Part shown: positions 7,675 through 15,081 of the stretch, piece after piece | Layout of the letters: every line of letters begins with the position of its first letter | Numbering within the stretch: the stretch's first letter is position 1 | NCBI GenBank assembly: GCA_022600395.1 | Contig: JAHZKM010000080.1 | Location: 1 to 24,390 of the forward strand | Direction of reading: 5' to 3' | Source: Pseudomonadota bacterium | GTDB taxonomy: Bacteria; Pseudomonadota; Gammaproteobacteria; PS1; Pseudothioglobaceae | DNA: 24,390 nt | Notes under the pieces: generated by a model | What the model saw: the letters and a program-made list of their open reading frames with translations, nothing else | Database searches by the model: none | Told to the model about the DNA's origin: nothing | Made by a program: the position numbers and the translations under genes

Positions 7675-7690
7675 GGGCAAGTAATACAAG

Positions 7691-8284
7691 ATGAGTAAAA
7701 CAGAGTTTTTAATTGGTCGCCATGGATTAGATTTAGTTGATGATTTTTATCCTGAGGATCTGCCCACTGAATGGCGATTTGATTATTATTCAGCCCTATT
7801 TAAAGCTTTATCTTTGCCCATTGATAGTGAAGAGGACTTAGAGCTTATTTTTGAGGAGTTAGAAGATTCAGATGAGGAATTTGAACTAGTATTGACTATT
7901 CAGCCAGAGCAACTTCTCGATGTTGAAACACTACGAAATTTGTTAAGCACTGTTGAGTTGTATCAGACCTTATTTACTTTATCTGTTGAGTTGGATCAAC
8001 CACCTAGCAATGAAGTTATGAATTTATTATCAAATTATCGTTTGTCATTTCAATCAACCATTCAATACGAATCCAAGCTAAAAAGTGCTAAAGCTATGGG
8101 CCGATATTTGTATTATACGCACCAACCTGTTTTTCATCTCCAAGGAGATGGTGATGACAAGAAAATGCGAGCCAATATTGAAAAAATTTCCAAAATAAAT
8201 ACTCGCACTGTACTTATTTGCAATCAAGCAGAAAGTGATACCTTGGATAAACTGCGAACCATTGCAGAAATTTTAGGCTATTAA
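7691..8284 (+). CDS. Conserved hypothetical protein with DUF72-like N-terminus
   Basis: I do not recognise this 197-residue protein with certainty. It is soluble, acidic in its first half (EEDLELIFEELEDSDEEFE at about 53-71) and has no signal peptide, membrane segment or cysteine pair. The first 40 residues (IGRHGLDLVDDFYPEDLP, then WRFDYYSALFKALSLP) resemble the beginning of DUF72/YecE TIM-barrel proteins, where an IG-x-x-G strand is followed by FYP-x-x-LP and YYA-x-x-F. The protein is much shorter than the 240-280 residues of that family, so it may be a divergent or reduced relative. The stop codon (8282-8284) directly abuts the hemD ATG, so the two are almost certainly co-translated. A link to tetrapyrrole synthesis is possible but only from position. 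Confidence 0.75.
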   Translation: MSKTEFLIGRHGLDLVDDFYPEDLPTEWRFDYYSALFKALSLPIDSEEDLELIFEELEDSDEEFELVLTIQPEQLLDVETLRNLLSTVELYQTLFTLSVELDQPPSNEVMNLLSNYRLSFQSTIQYESKLKSAKAMGRYLYYTHQPVFHLQGDGDDKKMRANIEKISKINTRTVLICNQAESDTLDKLRTIAEILGY

Positions 8285-8998
8285 ATGACATCTGTTTTGC
8301 TCACTCGACCGTTGACCCAAGTGGCTGCACTTAAAGCTTTGGTGACTAATAGCGGACACCAGCCTTTATTATTTCCAACGCTGGAAATTCAAGCATTAAA
8401 GGCGAAAGTTAAGTGTAAGCATTATGATGCGGTGATTTTTATTAGCGCTAATGCTGTGGAATTTGGATTAGAGATTTTGAAGAAAATTACCTATTCAGCG
8501 ATTTTCACAGTAGGCGTTGCAACAGCTAAAAAACTGAACGATTATCATATTGAAGTAGACGACTTTCCTAAAAAAAATCCTTCTAGTGAGGCGCTATTAG
8601 CGCTTGATTCTGTATCCTGCTTACGAGATAAGAAAATCTTAATTTTTAGAGGTAGAGGTGGGCGAGAAACCTTAAGGATTGGTTTTGAAAAAAACGATAA
8701 CACTGTTGAGTATGCCCAGGTTTATGACCGGGTTATTTGCTCGTTAAGCGAACAACACCAAAAGTCTTTAGATGTTTTTTTATCAGGCTCGAAGGGTTTT
8801 GTCAGTGTGACTAGTAATGAAAATTTAGATGGTTTAATAGTATTGGCAAAGCAGACAGGACAGCTGGATAGTATTAAAAATTACCCGCTTATTGTGTTAA
8901 GTGCGCGAACTAAATCTTATGCACAAACATGTGGTTTTCAGCAAATAATTGTGACTCCAGACATCAGCGACCAAGCTATTGCATCAGTATTAGAATAA
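8285..8998 (+). CDS. hemD: Uroporphyrinogen-III synthase
   Basis: This 237-residue protein has the features of HemD, which closes and inverts ring D of hydroxymethylbilane to give uroporphyrinogen III, the branch point to heme and siroheme. The family has low conservation, but the usual marks are present: VLLTRP at the start, VIFISANAVEFGL at about 50-62, FTVGVATAKKL near 78, ILIFRGRGGRETL near 117, YAQVYDRV near 140 and FVSVTSNENLDGL near 171. The length is normal (E. coli 246). hemC does not precede it here; instead an unknown protein abuts it. Its product is needed for the siroheme of DsrAB and for the many hemes of the respiratory chain. Confidence 0.9.
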   Translation: MTSVLLTRPLTQVAALKALVTNSGHQPLLFPTLEIQALKAKVKCKHYDAVIFISANAVEFGLEILKKITYSAIFTVGVATAKKLNDYHIEVDDFPKKNPSSEALLALDSVSCLRDKKILIFRGRGGRETLRIGFEKNDNTVEYAQVYDRVICSLSEQHQKSLDVFLSGSKGFVSVTSNENLDGLIVLAKQTGQLDSIKNYPLIVLSARTKSYAQTCGFQQIIVTPDISDQAIASVLE

Positions 8999-9008
8999 GA
9001 CGATACAC

Positions 9009-9037
9009 TTGACAATTAAGTAAAAGTTGATTAATTT
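9009..9037 (+). promoter_or_regulatory. Candidate sigma-70 promoter for the HTH gene
   Basis: A perfect TTGACA -35 (9009-9014) is followed after 17 bases by a weak TAATTT -10 (9032-9037), about 45 bases before the ATG at 9081. The intergenic position after hemD supports it; the poor -10 keeps confidence moderate. Confidence 0.4.
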
Positions 9038-9080
9038 AGTAGGCAATAAAATAATATTGTTTTATAGGGAAAAAAGTCAT

Positions 9081-9521
9081 ATGGTTAAATTAAGTGTTTC
9101 TCAGGCGGCACGTCGATTGGGCGTTAGTCGCTCTAATATTCAAGCACAAATTAATTCTGGTAAATTACAAACCCATGAAGGCTATGTAACTACTGATAGT
9201 ATTCGATTAGCTTATCCTACTTACAATCTAAATACAGAGCAAGAAGTGCATTTAAAAAAAATACAGCAAATTAAGGCAGACGCTATGTATAAAGCGGGTG
9301 CGGCAGATGCTGCTAAACAGGCCAATGAGCAAGCGCTCATGACGGTTGTCGCCGCTCTCAAGTCAAAACTGTATAAAGAGGAGGTAAAAAACCAGCATTA
9401 TCAGCTAGTTTTTTCACAACTTGGTGAGCGTTTAGCGGCGCTTGAAAAGTGTTGTCATGAGCAGGATAAGCGACCGCTTAATGAACTTCAAAGTTGGATT
9501 AGTAATCAACAATCACACTAA
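9081..9521 (+). CDS. Small helix-turn-helix DNA-binding protein, unknown role
   Basis: The start chosen is ATG at 9081, with AGGGA at 9066-9070; the frame is open further left, but only from a TTG at 9027 with no ribosome site, and that extension looks non-coding. The 146-residue protein begins with an excisionase/MerR-like helix-turn-helix (LSVSQAARRLGVSRSNIQ, residues 4-21, then a short wing, GKLQTHEGYV). This is followed by a long, mostly helical Ala/Lys/Glu/Gln-rich region (about 55-125) that could form a coiled coil for dimerisation. One CC pair is near the end. It is probably a sequence-specific DNA-binding protein; the target is unknown. It ends 4 bases before the converging metF stop. 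Confidence 0.72.
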   Translation: MVKLSVSQAARRLGVSRSNIQAQINSGKLQTHEGYVTTDSIRLAYPTYNLNTEQEVHLKKIQQIKADAMYKAGAADAAKQANEQALMTVVAALKSKLYKEEVKNQHYQLVFSQLGERLAALEKCCHEQDKRPLNELQSWISNQQSH

Positions 9522-9525
9522 AGAT

Positions 9526-10347
9526 TTATAGTAAATTTTTGACTAAAGCTAAAGAAGGTTGAGATTTGTTCATGGTATAAAAGTGGAAACTCTCCACACC
9601 TTGCGCTTTTAATTGGTCACATAGATTATTAACAACATCCAAACCAAAAGCAGACAAAGATTCTAAATCATCGCCAAAAATTGCTAACCGTTTTTCAATC
9701 CAACGTGGAATTTCTGCGCCACACATATTGGAAAATCGGAGTAATTGATCATGATTAGTAATGGGCATAATGCCAGGTGTTATAGGCGCATCAACACCTA
9801 ATTTTTGTACATCGTCTATAAATCTAAGATAGGCATCTATATTGTAAAAATATTGTGTAATAGCACTATCAGCGCCAGCTTTCATTTTATTGGCAAAATG
9901 CTGCATATCAGTATTTATATTCTTGGCTTGCGGATGCATTTCTGGATAAGCGGCTACCTCAATATGAAAGTAGTCATTAAATTCATGACGAATAAAAGAA
10001 ACCAATTCGCTAGCATAATGAAAATCACCAATGTCGCGTACCCCAGAAGGGATGTCTCCACGCAGAGCAACAATGCGATTAATGCCAGCTGATTTATATT
10101 GATTTAGCAAGGTTAAAATTTTAGATTTTTCAGAATCAATACAAGATAGATGAGGTGCTGCAGAGACTTTGTCATTCGCTTGGATGTCCAATACCGTTTC
10201 TAAAGTAGCTTCTTGTGTAGTTCCTCCAGCACCAAATGTTGTGGAAAAATAGTGTGGCTGAACTGAGGATAATTCCTGACGAACTTGTTTTAGATTATGT
10301 TTGCCCTGGTCTGTTCTTGGCGGGAAAAATTCAAAACTTAATTGCAT
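9526..10347 (-). CDS. metF: 5,10-methylenetetrahydrofolate reductase
   Basis: MetF reduces 5,10-methylene-THF to 5-methyl-THF, the methyl donor for methionine synthesis, using a flavin in a TIM barrel. The 273-residue protein opens directly with LSFEFFPPRTDQG, whose Glu6 corresponds to the catalytic Glu28 of E. coli. Further family marks are AAPHLSCID at 63-71, IVALRGDIP with Asp98, VAAYPEMHP, AITQYFYN, PGIMPI and the C-terminal FHFYTMN. It lacks the first 20 or so residues of the E. coli enzyme, which are variable. The gene stands alone on the minus strand, divergent from infA, and pairs functionally with folD further along this window. Confidence 0.95.
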   Translation of the reverse strand: MQLSFEFFPPRTDQGKHNLKQVRQELSSVQPHYFSTTFGAGGTTQEATLETVLDIQANDKVSAAPHLSCIDSEKSKILTLLNQYKSAGINRIVALRGDIPSGVRDIGDFHYASELVSFIRHEFNDYFHIEVAAYPEMHPQAKNINTDMQHFANKMKAGADSAITQYFYNIDAYLRFIDDVQKLGVDAPITPGIMPITNHDQLLRFSNMCGAEIPRWIEKRLAIFGDDLESLSAFGLDVVNNLCDQLKAQGVESFHFYTMNKSQPSLALVKNLL

Positions 10348-10377
10348 TTGTAGTTAACGATGGTTAAAAGTAGCTTA

Positions 10378-10383
10378 ATTATA
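10378..10383 (-). promoter_or_regulatory. Candidate -10 box of metF
   Basis: The minus strand reads TATAAT here, 31 bases upstream of the metF ATG. No good -35 is found at 16-18 bases spacing (ACTCTT and GACTCT are the best reads), so the promoter is weak or activator-dependent if real. Confidence 0.4.
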
Positions 10384-10418
10384 GCTTATTTCAAATTACG
10401 AAGAGTCTTTAGGTTTTT

Positions 10419-10447
10419 CTGACAGCAACTCTGGATTCGGGTAAAAT
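10419..10447 (+). promoter_or_regulatory. Sigma-70 promoter of infA
   Basis: CTGACA at 10419-10424 is followed by a 17-base spacer and TAAAAT at 10442-10447. This is a good housekeeping promoter, placing the transcript start near 10454 and leaving a leader of about 28 bases. No Shine-Dalgarno sequence is obvious in that AT-rich leader. Confidence 0.6.
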
Positions 10448-10481
10448 TCCACAATTTACTTAGTTTGAATATATATTATTT

Positions 10482-10700
10482 ATGTCAAAAAGCGATTACA
10501 TTGAGTTAGAAGGCGTGGTCAAAGAAAAGCTACCTAATACAACTTTTACGGTTGAGTTGGAGAATGGCCATAGTGTTTTAGCGCATATTTCTGGAAAAAT
10601 TCGTAAACATTACATTCGTATTTTGCCTGGAGATAAAGTAACAGTTGAAATGACACCTTATGATCTAACCAAGGGTAGAATTACTTTTAGACATAAGTAA
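10482..10700 (+). CDS. infA: Translation initiation factor IF-1
   Basis: This 72-residue protein is the normal IF-1 length and aligns end to end with E. coli IF-1 from memory: an S1-type OB fold with [55 protein letters not shown]-1 occupies the ribosomal A site during initiation. The gene has its own promoter at 10419-10447. The ATG is preceded by the AT-rich stretch ATATATTATTT with no recognisable ribosome binding site, though the start is fixed by homology. tRNA-Leu begins 14 bases after the stop. Confidence 0.98.
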   Translation: MSKSDYIELEGVVKEKLPNTTFTVELENGHSVLAHISGKIRKHYIRILPGDKVTVEMTPYDLTKGRITFRHK

Positions 10701-10714
10701 AAAAACAGTTTATT

Positions 10715-10799
10715 GCCGATGTGGTGGAATTGGTAGACACGCCGGATTCAAAATCCGGTTCCTCACGGAGTGACGGTTCGACCCCGTCCATCGGTACCA
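10715..10799 (+). tRNA. tRNA-Leu, anticodon CAA
   Basis: An 85-base class II tRNA with encoded CCA (10797-10799) and discriminator A. The acceptor is GCCGATG with CATCGGT, giving a G1-U72 wobble as the first pair. The D arm contains AATTGGTAGACAC. The anticodon stem is CCGGA/TCCGG around the loop TTCAAAA, so the anticodon is CAA, reading UUG. A 13-base variable arm (TCC/GGA stem) and the T arm GACGG-TTCGACC-CCGTC follow. It sits between infA and oadG with no visible terminator or separate promoter, so it may be processed from a longer transcript. Confidence 0.96.
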
Positions 10800-10821
10800 A
10801 ATTAATATAGAGGTAGTAATT

Positions 10822-11067
10822 ATGGAACAAGCAGATCTTTTAACGCAAGCGTTAAACTTAACTATGTTTGGCATGGGGTTTGTTTTCTTGTTTTTAACAT
10901 TACTGGTCTTTGTAACTAAATTGATGTCATTTGTTATTCAAAAGCTTCAGGATAGAATTACTGACAAAATAGAGAATGTTGATCAGGTAACAACGCTTGA
11001 GCAAGAAATTGATGAAGAAACAAAATTTGTGATCGAGCAAGCAATCAAGATGCATAGAGGAGCATAA
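10822..11067 (+). CDS. oadG: Oxaloacetate decarboxylase gamma subunit
   Basis: This 81-residue protein has one N-terminal membrane helix (about residues 12-36, FGMGFVFLFLTLLVFVTKLM) and a charged helical cytoplasmic tail, the plan of OadG. The subunit binds OadA to the membrane subunit OadB and promotes assembly of the Na+ pump. It starts 22 bases after the tRNA with AGAGGTAG as ribosome site, and oadA follows 5 bases after its stop. By sequence alone the family is weakly conserved; the oadA and oadB neighbours secure the call. Confidence 0.88.
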   Translation: MEQADLLTQALNLTMFGMGFVFLFLTLLVFVTKLMSFVIQKLQDRITDKIENVDQVTTLEQEIDEETKFVIEQAIKMHRGA

Positions 11068-11072
11068 GGATC

Positions 11073-12902
11073 ATGCTAAATTTTTTAAAAAATATGACAA
11101 AAAAGCCAACTAAAGCTGAAAATAAAAAAGTAGAAATTACAGAATTAGTATTTAGAGATGCACACCAGTCTTTATTTGCAACACGAATGCGCATTGATGA
11201 TATGCTGCCAATTGCTGATAAGCTTGATAAGATTGGTTATTGGTCAGTAGAGTCTTGGGGCGGTGCCACATTTGATTCTTGTATTCGATATTTGGGCGAA
11301 GATCCTTGGGATCGTATTCGTGAAATTAAAGCAGTCATGCCAAATACGCCACAGCAAATGCTGTTGCGCGGTCAAAATTTATTAGGTTATCGCCATTATA
11401 GTGACGATGTGGTTCGAAAATTTGTGGATCGTTGTGCAAAGAATGGCGTGGGTGTTTTTAGAATTTTTGATGCAATGAACGATGTCAGAAATCTAAAAAC
11501 AGCTGTTGATCAGGCGGTTAAGTTAGATCAGCATGCACAAGGAACTATTTCTTATACTGTTAGTCCTGTTCACAATACACAAACTTGGCTAGATATGGCT
11601 AGGCAAATTGAAGACATGGGTGCACATTCTTTATGTATTAAAGATATGGCTGGATTATTACAGCCTTATGTTGCCTATGATTTGGTTAAACAACTTAAAG
11701 AGGCTGTAGATATTCCAATTCAACTCCATGCACATGCTACAACAGGTCTTTCTACAGCAACTATTATTAAATCTGTTGAGGCAGGAATTGATCGTGTTGA
11801 TACAGCCATTGGCTCAATGAGTATGACTTATGGCCACTCTGCTACTAATTCTGTTGTATCTATATTGGAAAATAGTCCTAGAAAAACAGGCCTTGATTTA
11901 GAAAAATTAGAAGAAATTGATGCATACTTCAGACCAGTTCGTTGTAAGTATGCAAAATTTGAGGGTTCTTTAAAAGGGGTTGATTCGCGTATTTTATTAT
12001 CTCAAGTACCAGGCGGGATGTTGACTAATATGGAGAACCAGTTGCGCGAGCAAAATGCAGCAGACAAAATGGACGAAGTCTTGGCAGAAATTCCACGTGT
12101 GCGTAAAGATTTAGGTTATATACCTTTGGTAACGCCCACTTCTCAAATCGTTGGTACGCAGTCGGTGCTTAATGTATTAACTGGTGAGCGTTACAAAACC
12201 ATTACCAAGGAGTCAGCGGGAGTGCTTAAGGGTGAATATGGTGCGACACCTGCACCAGTTGATCAAGCATTACAAGCAAAAGTGCTTAAAGGTTCTGAGC
12301 CGATTACATGTCGACCTGCTGATAATATTGCACCAGAAATGCATATCTTGGAGCAAGAGTTTGACAAAATTGTAGCTGAGAAAGATATTCAGCTAGCAAC
12401 CAATAAAATTGATGATTTAATGACGTACGCCTTGTTTCCTCAGGTTGGTATTTCGTTCTTGGAGAATCGCAACAATCCTGATTTCTTTGAGCCAGTACCT
12501 CAAGATGCTAACAACTGTGTTGCTCCAGATAGTGAAGAAGGTACCTATACTGTCTCATTTAAGGGTAACTCTTATACAGTTGATGTCTCTGCAGGCGGTG
12601 ATGTTACCTCTATGAAAGCTTCTTCTGACGCAAGAATGCCAGCACCGGTAGCTGAGAAAGAGATTGTTAGCGACATCCCAAAAACAGGTGGTGAAGCGAT
12701 TGGCGCACCTTTGTCAGGTAATATTTGGAAAGTTATGGTGGCACCTAATCAAAAAATTAATGAAGGCGATGTTTTAGTTATTCTAGAAGCGATGAAGATG
12801 GAAACAGAGATCAAAGCTGCTAGAAGTGGCGTAGTAACAGAAATTAACATTAAGGAAGGTGACTCGGTGACTGTGGGCCAAGCTCTACTATCTCTAGCTT
12901 AA
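11073..12902 (+). CDS. oadA: Oxaloacetate decarboxylase alpha subunit (biotin carboxyltransferase)
   Basis: This 609-residue protein takes the carboxyl group from oxaloacetate onto biotin. It has an HMG-CoA-lyase-like carboxyltransferase TIM barrel (about 20-290: TELVFRDAHQSL at the start, ESWGGATFD, VFRIFDAMND, LCIKDMAG, LHAHATTG), the conserved PYC_OADA domain (to about 480: KYAKFEGSLKG, PGGMLTN, YGATPAPVD), a short Pro/Ala-poor linker and a C-terminal biotinyl domain with Lys575 in EAMKMET. The proline/alanine linker is much shorter than in the Klebsiella enzyme. An alternative would be a pyruvate carboxylase B subunit, which is very similar; the flanking oadG and oadB favour the decarboxylase pump. 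The start is the ATG after AAGGA; a second ATG at codon 8 is possible. Confidence 0.94.
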   Translation: MLNFLKNMTKKPTKAENKKVEITELVFRDAHQSLFATRMRIDDMLPIADKLDKIGYWSVESWGGATFDSCIRYLGEDPWDRIREIKAVMPNTPQQMLLRGQNLLGYRHYSDDVVRKFVDRCAKNGVGVFRIFDAMNDVRNLKTAVDQAVKLDQHAQGTISYTVSPVHNTQTWLDMARQIEDMGAHSLCIKDMAGLLQPYVAYDLVKQLKEAVDIPIQLHAHATTGLSTATIIKSVEAGIDRVDTAIGSMSMTYGHSATNSVVSILENSPRKTGLDLEKLEEIDAYFRPVRCKYAKFEGSLKGVDSRILLSQVPGGMLTNMENQLREQNAADKMDEVLAEIPRVRKDLGYIPLVTPTSQIVGTQSVLNVLTGERYKTITKESAGVLKGEYGATPAPVDQALQAKVLKGSEPITCRPADNIAPEMHILEQEFDKIVAEKDIQLATNKIDDLMTYALFPQVGISFLENRNNPDFFEPVPQDANNCVAPDSEEGTYTVSFKGNSYTVDVSAGGDVTSMKASSDARMPAPVAEKEIVSDIPKTGGEAIGAPLSGNIWKVMVAPNQKINEGDVLVILEAMKMETEIKAARSGVVTEINIKEGDSVTVGQALLSLA

Positions 12903-12918
12903 CTAACCAGAACTTATT

Positions 12919-14049
12919 ATGGAACAATTAAATTCATTATGGTTTAACACAGGCTTGTATCAAATCGCATGGGGCCAAGCGCTTATGCTTTTGGTGGGCG
13001 TGTTATTACTTTATTTAGCAATTGTCAAAAAATTTGAGCCTTTATTGTTGTTACCGATTGGTTTTGGTGCGATTTTAGCCAATATTCCCGGTGCTGGTAT
13101 TGCAGAAGGAAACGGTATTTTGCACATGTTTTACGTCATAGGTATTGAATCTGGCGCCTTTCCTTTAATTATTTTTATGGGAGTCGGAGCATTAACTGAC
13201 TTTGGCCCATTATTGGCGAACCCTAAGACATTATTACTAGGAGCTGCAGCACAATTCGGTATTTTTGCCACAGTTCTTGGCGCTATGGGGCTAACAGCCA
13301 TAGGTGTGTTTGATTTTAGTCTAACAGATGCAGCAGCAATCGGTATTATTGGTGGCGCAGATGGTCCTACTAGTATTTACGTGGCCAGCAAACTGGCGCC
13401 AGAGTTGTTAGGTGCTATTGCTGTCGCTTCTTACTCATATATGGCGCTTGTGCCGCTTATTCAGCCACCAATCATGCGCGCTTTAACAACTGAAAAAGAG
13501 CGTCAAATAGAAATGGTACAGTTGCGCGAAGTTTCAACTGCTGAAAAGATTATTTTTCCAATTATGCTATTAATGTTGGTGGCCTTACTACTACCTGATG
13601 CAGCGCCGTTACTTGGTATGTTTGCTTTTGGTAATTTAATGAAAGAATCAGGTGTGGTTGATCGTTTAAGTGACACCACGCAAAATGCATTGATTAATAT
13701 TGTAACAATTTTTTTAGGTTTGGCAGTTGGCTCAAAGCTTATGGCAGATAAATTCTTGCAACCAGAAACTTTAGGTATTTTGGTGTTGGGTATGGTTGCT
13801 TTCGCTATTGGTACAGCAAGTGGTTTGTTAATGGCTAAAACAATGAACTTATTTAGCAAGAATAAAATTAATCCTTTAATCGGCTCTGCAGGTGTTTCTG
13901 CAGTGCCAATGGCTGCTCGTGTTTCTAACAAGATTGGCTTAGAGTCTAACCCACACAATTTCTTGCTTATGCATGCAATGGGGCCGAATGTTGCGGGTGT
14001 GATTGGCTCAGCTATTGCTGCCGGAATTATGATTCAACTACTCAGTTAA
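12919..14049 (+). CDS. oadB: Oxaloacetate decarboxylase beta subunit, Na+ pump
   Basis: This 376-residue integral membrane protein has about nine to eleven hydrophobic helices. It decarboxylates carboxybiotin and couples this to sodium export. The key motif [15 protein letters not shown] contains Asp148, equivalent to the essential Asp203 of the Klebsiella subunit; the late conserved regions are [13 protein letters not shown] and [19 protein letters not shown]. It is shorter than the 433-residue Klebsiella protein, similar to the beta subunits of methylmalonyl-CoA and other decarboxylase pumps. It lies 16 bases after oadA. Substrate identity follows from OadA; the pump mechanism is known from the family. 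Confidence 0.94.
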   Translation: MEQLNSLWFNTGLYQIAWGQALMLLVGVLLLYLAIVKKFEPLLLLPIGFGAILANIPGAGIAEGNGILHMFYVIGIESGAFPLIIFMGVGALTDFGPLLANPKTLLLGAAAQFGIFATVLGAMGLTAIGVFDFSLTDAAAIGIIGGADGPTSIYVASKLAPELLGAIAVASYSYMALVPLIQPPIMRALTTEKERQIEMVQLREVSTAEKIIFPIMLLMLVALLLPDAAPLLGMFAFGNLMKESGVVDRLSDTTQNALINIVTIFLGLAVGSKLMADKFLQPETLGILVLGMVAFAIGTASGLLMAKTMNLFSKNKINPLIGSAGVSAVPMAARVSNKIGLESNPHNFLLMHAMGPNVAGVIGSAIAAGIMIQLLS

Positions 14050-14054
14050 CCCTG

Positions 14055-14423
14055 ATGCAAAGAACCTTTTTAAAATCTAAGCTTCACCGTGTTACAACGA
14101 CCGCATCAGAGCTTGAGTATGAAGGCTCTTGTGAGATTGATGGAGTATTGTTAGATGCGGCAGGTATTAGTGCTTTTGAGCAAATTCAGATTTACAATAT
14201 TGCGAACGGTAATCGCTTTACAACTTACGCCATTCGTGGCAAAGAAAATAGTGGTGTTATCTCGGTGAATGGCGCTGCTGCTCATAAAGCAGCTGTTGGC
14301 GATTTACTAATTATTGCTTCTTATGCAAGCTATGATGAGTGTGAGGTTAAAAACTATGCACCAAACTTGTGTTATGTTGATGATCACAATACACTTACTA
14401 GAAAAAGTTCTGCTATTCGCTAA
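14055..14423 (+). CDS. panD: Aspartate 1-decarboxylase (pyruvoyl enzyme)
   Basis: PanD makes beta-alanine from aspartate for pantothenate and CoA. The 122-residue proenzyme begins [13 protein letters not shown], has the self-cleavage site Gly24-Ser25 in YEGSCEID (Ser25 becomes the pyruvoyl group) and the conserved [12 protein letters not shown] and IIASYA. Length is normal. It starts 5 bases after the oadB stop without a clear ribosome site, suggesting coupling to oadB. Its 3' end overlaps the converging lolD by 11 bases. The presence of panD behind the pump genes has no evident metabolic reason; no other pan gene is in the window. Confidence 0.96.
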   Translation: MQRTFLKSKLHRVTTTASELEYEGSCEIDGVLLDAAGISAFEQIQIYNIANGNRFTTYAIRGKENSGVISVNGAAAHKAAVGDLLIIASYASYDECEVKNYAPNLCYVDDHNTLTRKSSAIR

Positions 14424-15081
14424 ACCGTCCTTCTTCGAGTACTAAGACTCGCTGCATTCTGGCAGCAATATTTTCATCATGAGTGACAATAATTATCGAG
14501 TTTTTATGTGTCTGATTTAAGGCTAACATTAGATCGAGAACCTCATGGGCGTTTTTGCGATCTAAATTCCCTGTAGGCTCATCGGCTAGTAAACATTTTG
14601 GTTGAGCGATAAGTGCTCGAGCAATCGCTACTCTTTGGCGTTCTCCTCCTGATAATTCACTAGGAAGATGGTTGGCCCTGTCCTCGAGACCTACTTTGCC
14701 TAGCATTTGCATGGCTTTATTTTGAGCATGCGCATCCGCTTGGATGAGTAGTGGCATCATGACATTTTTTAAAGCGCTAAAGTCTTTAAGTAAATGATGG
14801 AATTGATAAATAAAGCCGAGGTTTTTCGCTCTAAAATTTGTCATCTGTGTTTCGTTTAGCGAATTTATATCGGTATTATTAATAATGATCTTTCCACTGT
14901 CAGGTTGATCAATGCCACCCAATAAGTTAAGTAGGGTTGATTTACCACAACCGGATTGCCCAAGAATCGCAATAGATTCACCTGCCAGCACGTCAAGATT
15001 GAGATGTTGGATGATTTGGTTATGTCGAGTGCCGTCACGGTACTGATAGTTAATATCACGACACTTAATAAGACTACTCAT
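14413..15081 (-). CDS. lolD: LolD, ATPase of the lipoprotein-release ABC transporter
   Basis: This 222-residue ABC ATPase has Walker [10 protein letters not shown] at 41-49, the Q-loop in FIYQFHHLL, the signature LSGGERQ at 143-149, Walker B CLLADE at 163-168 with the D-loop GNLD, and the switch His in IIVTHDE. FHHLL after the Q-loop and the overall length match LolD rather than MacB or FtsE. It powers release of outer-membrane lipoproteins from the inner membrane to LolA. The start overlaps the end of the upstream permease gene by 8 bases, so both are translated together. The last codons overlap panD on the other strand. Confidence 0.93.
   Translation of the reverse strand: MSSLIKCRDINYQYRDGTRHNQIIQHLNLDVLAGESIAILGQSGCGKSTLLNLLGGIDQPDSGKIIINNTDINSLNETQMTNFRAKNLGFIYQFHHLLKDFSALKNVMMPLLIQADAHAQNKAMQMLGKVGLEDRANHLPSELSGGERQRVAIARALIAQPKCLLADEPTGNLDRKNAHEVLDLMLALNQTHKNSIIIVTHDENIAARMQRVLVLEEGRFSE

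Noticed and set aside
9027..9080. Longer form of the helix-turn-helix gene from a TTG start
   Set aside because: There is no ribosome site before the TTG, the extra residues look non-coding, and it would cover the candidate -10.
13503..13958. 151-codon minus-strand frame inside oadB
   Set aside because: It is an antisense shadow of a strongly conserved membrane protein, Pro/Lys-rich without family features or ribosome site.
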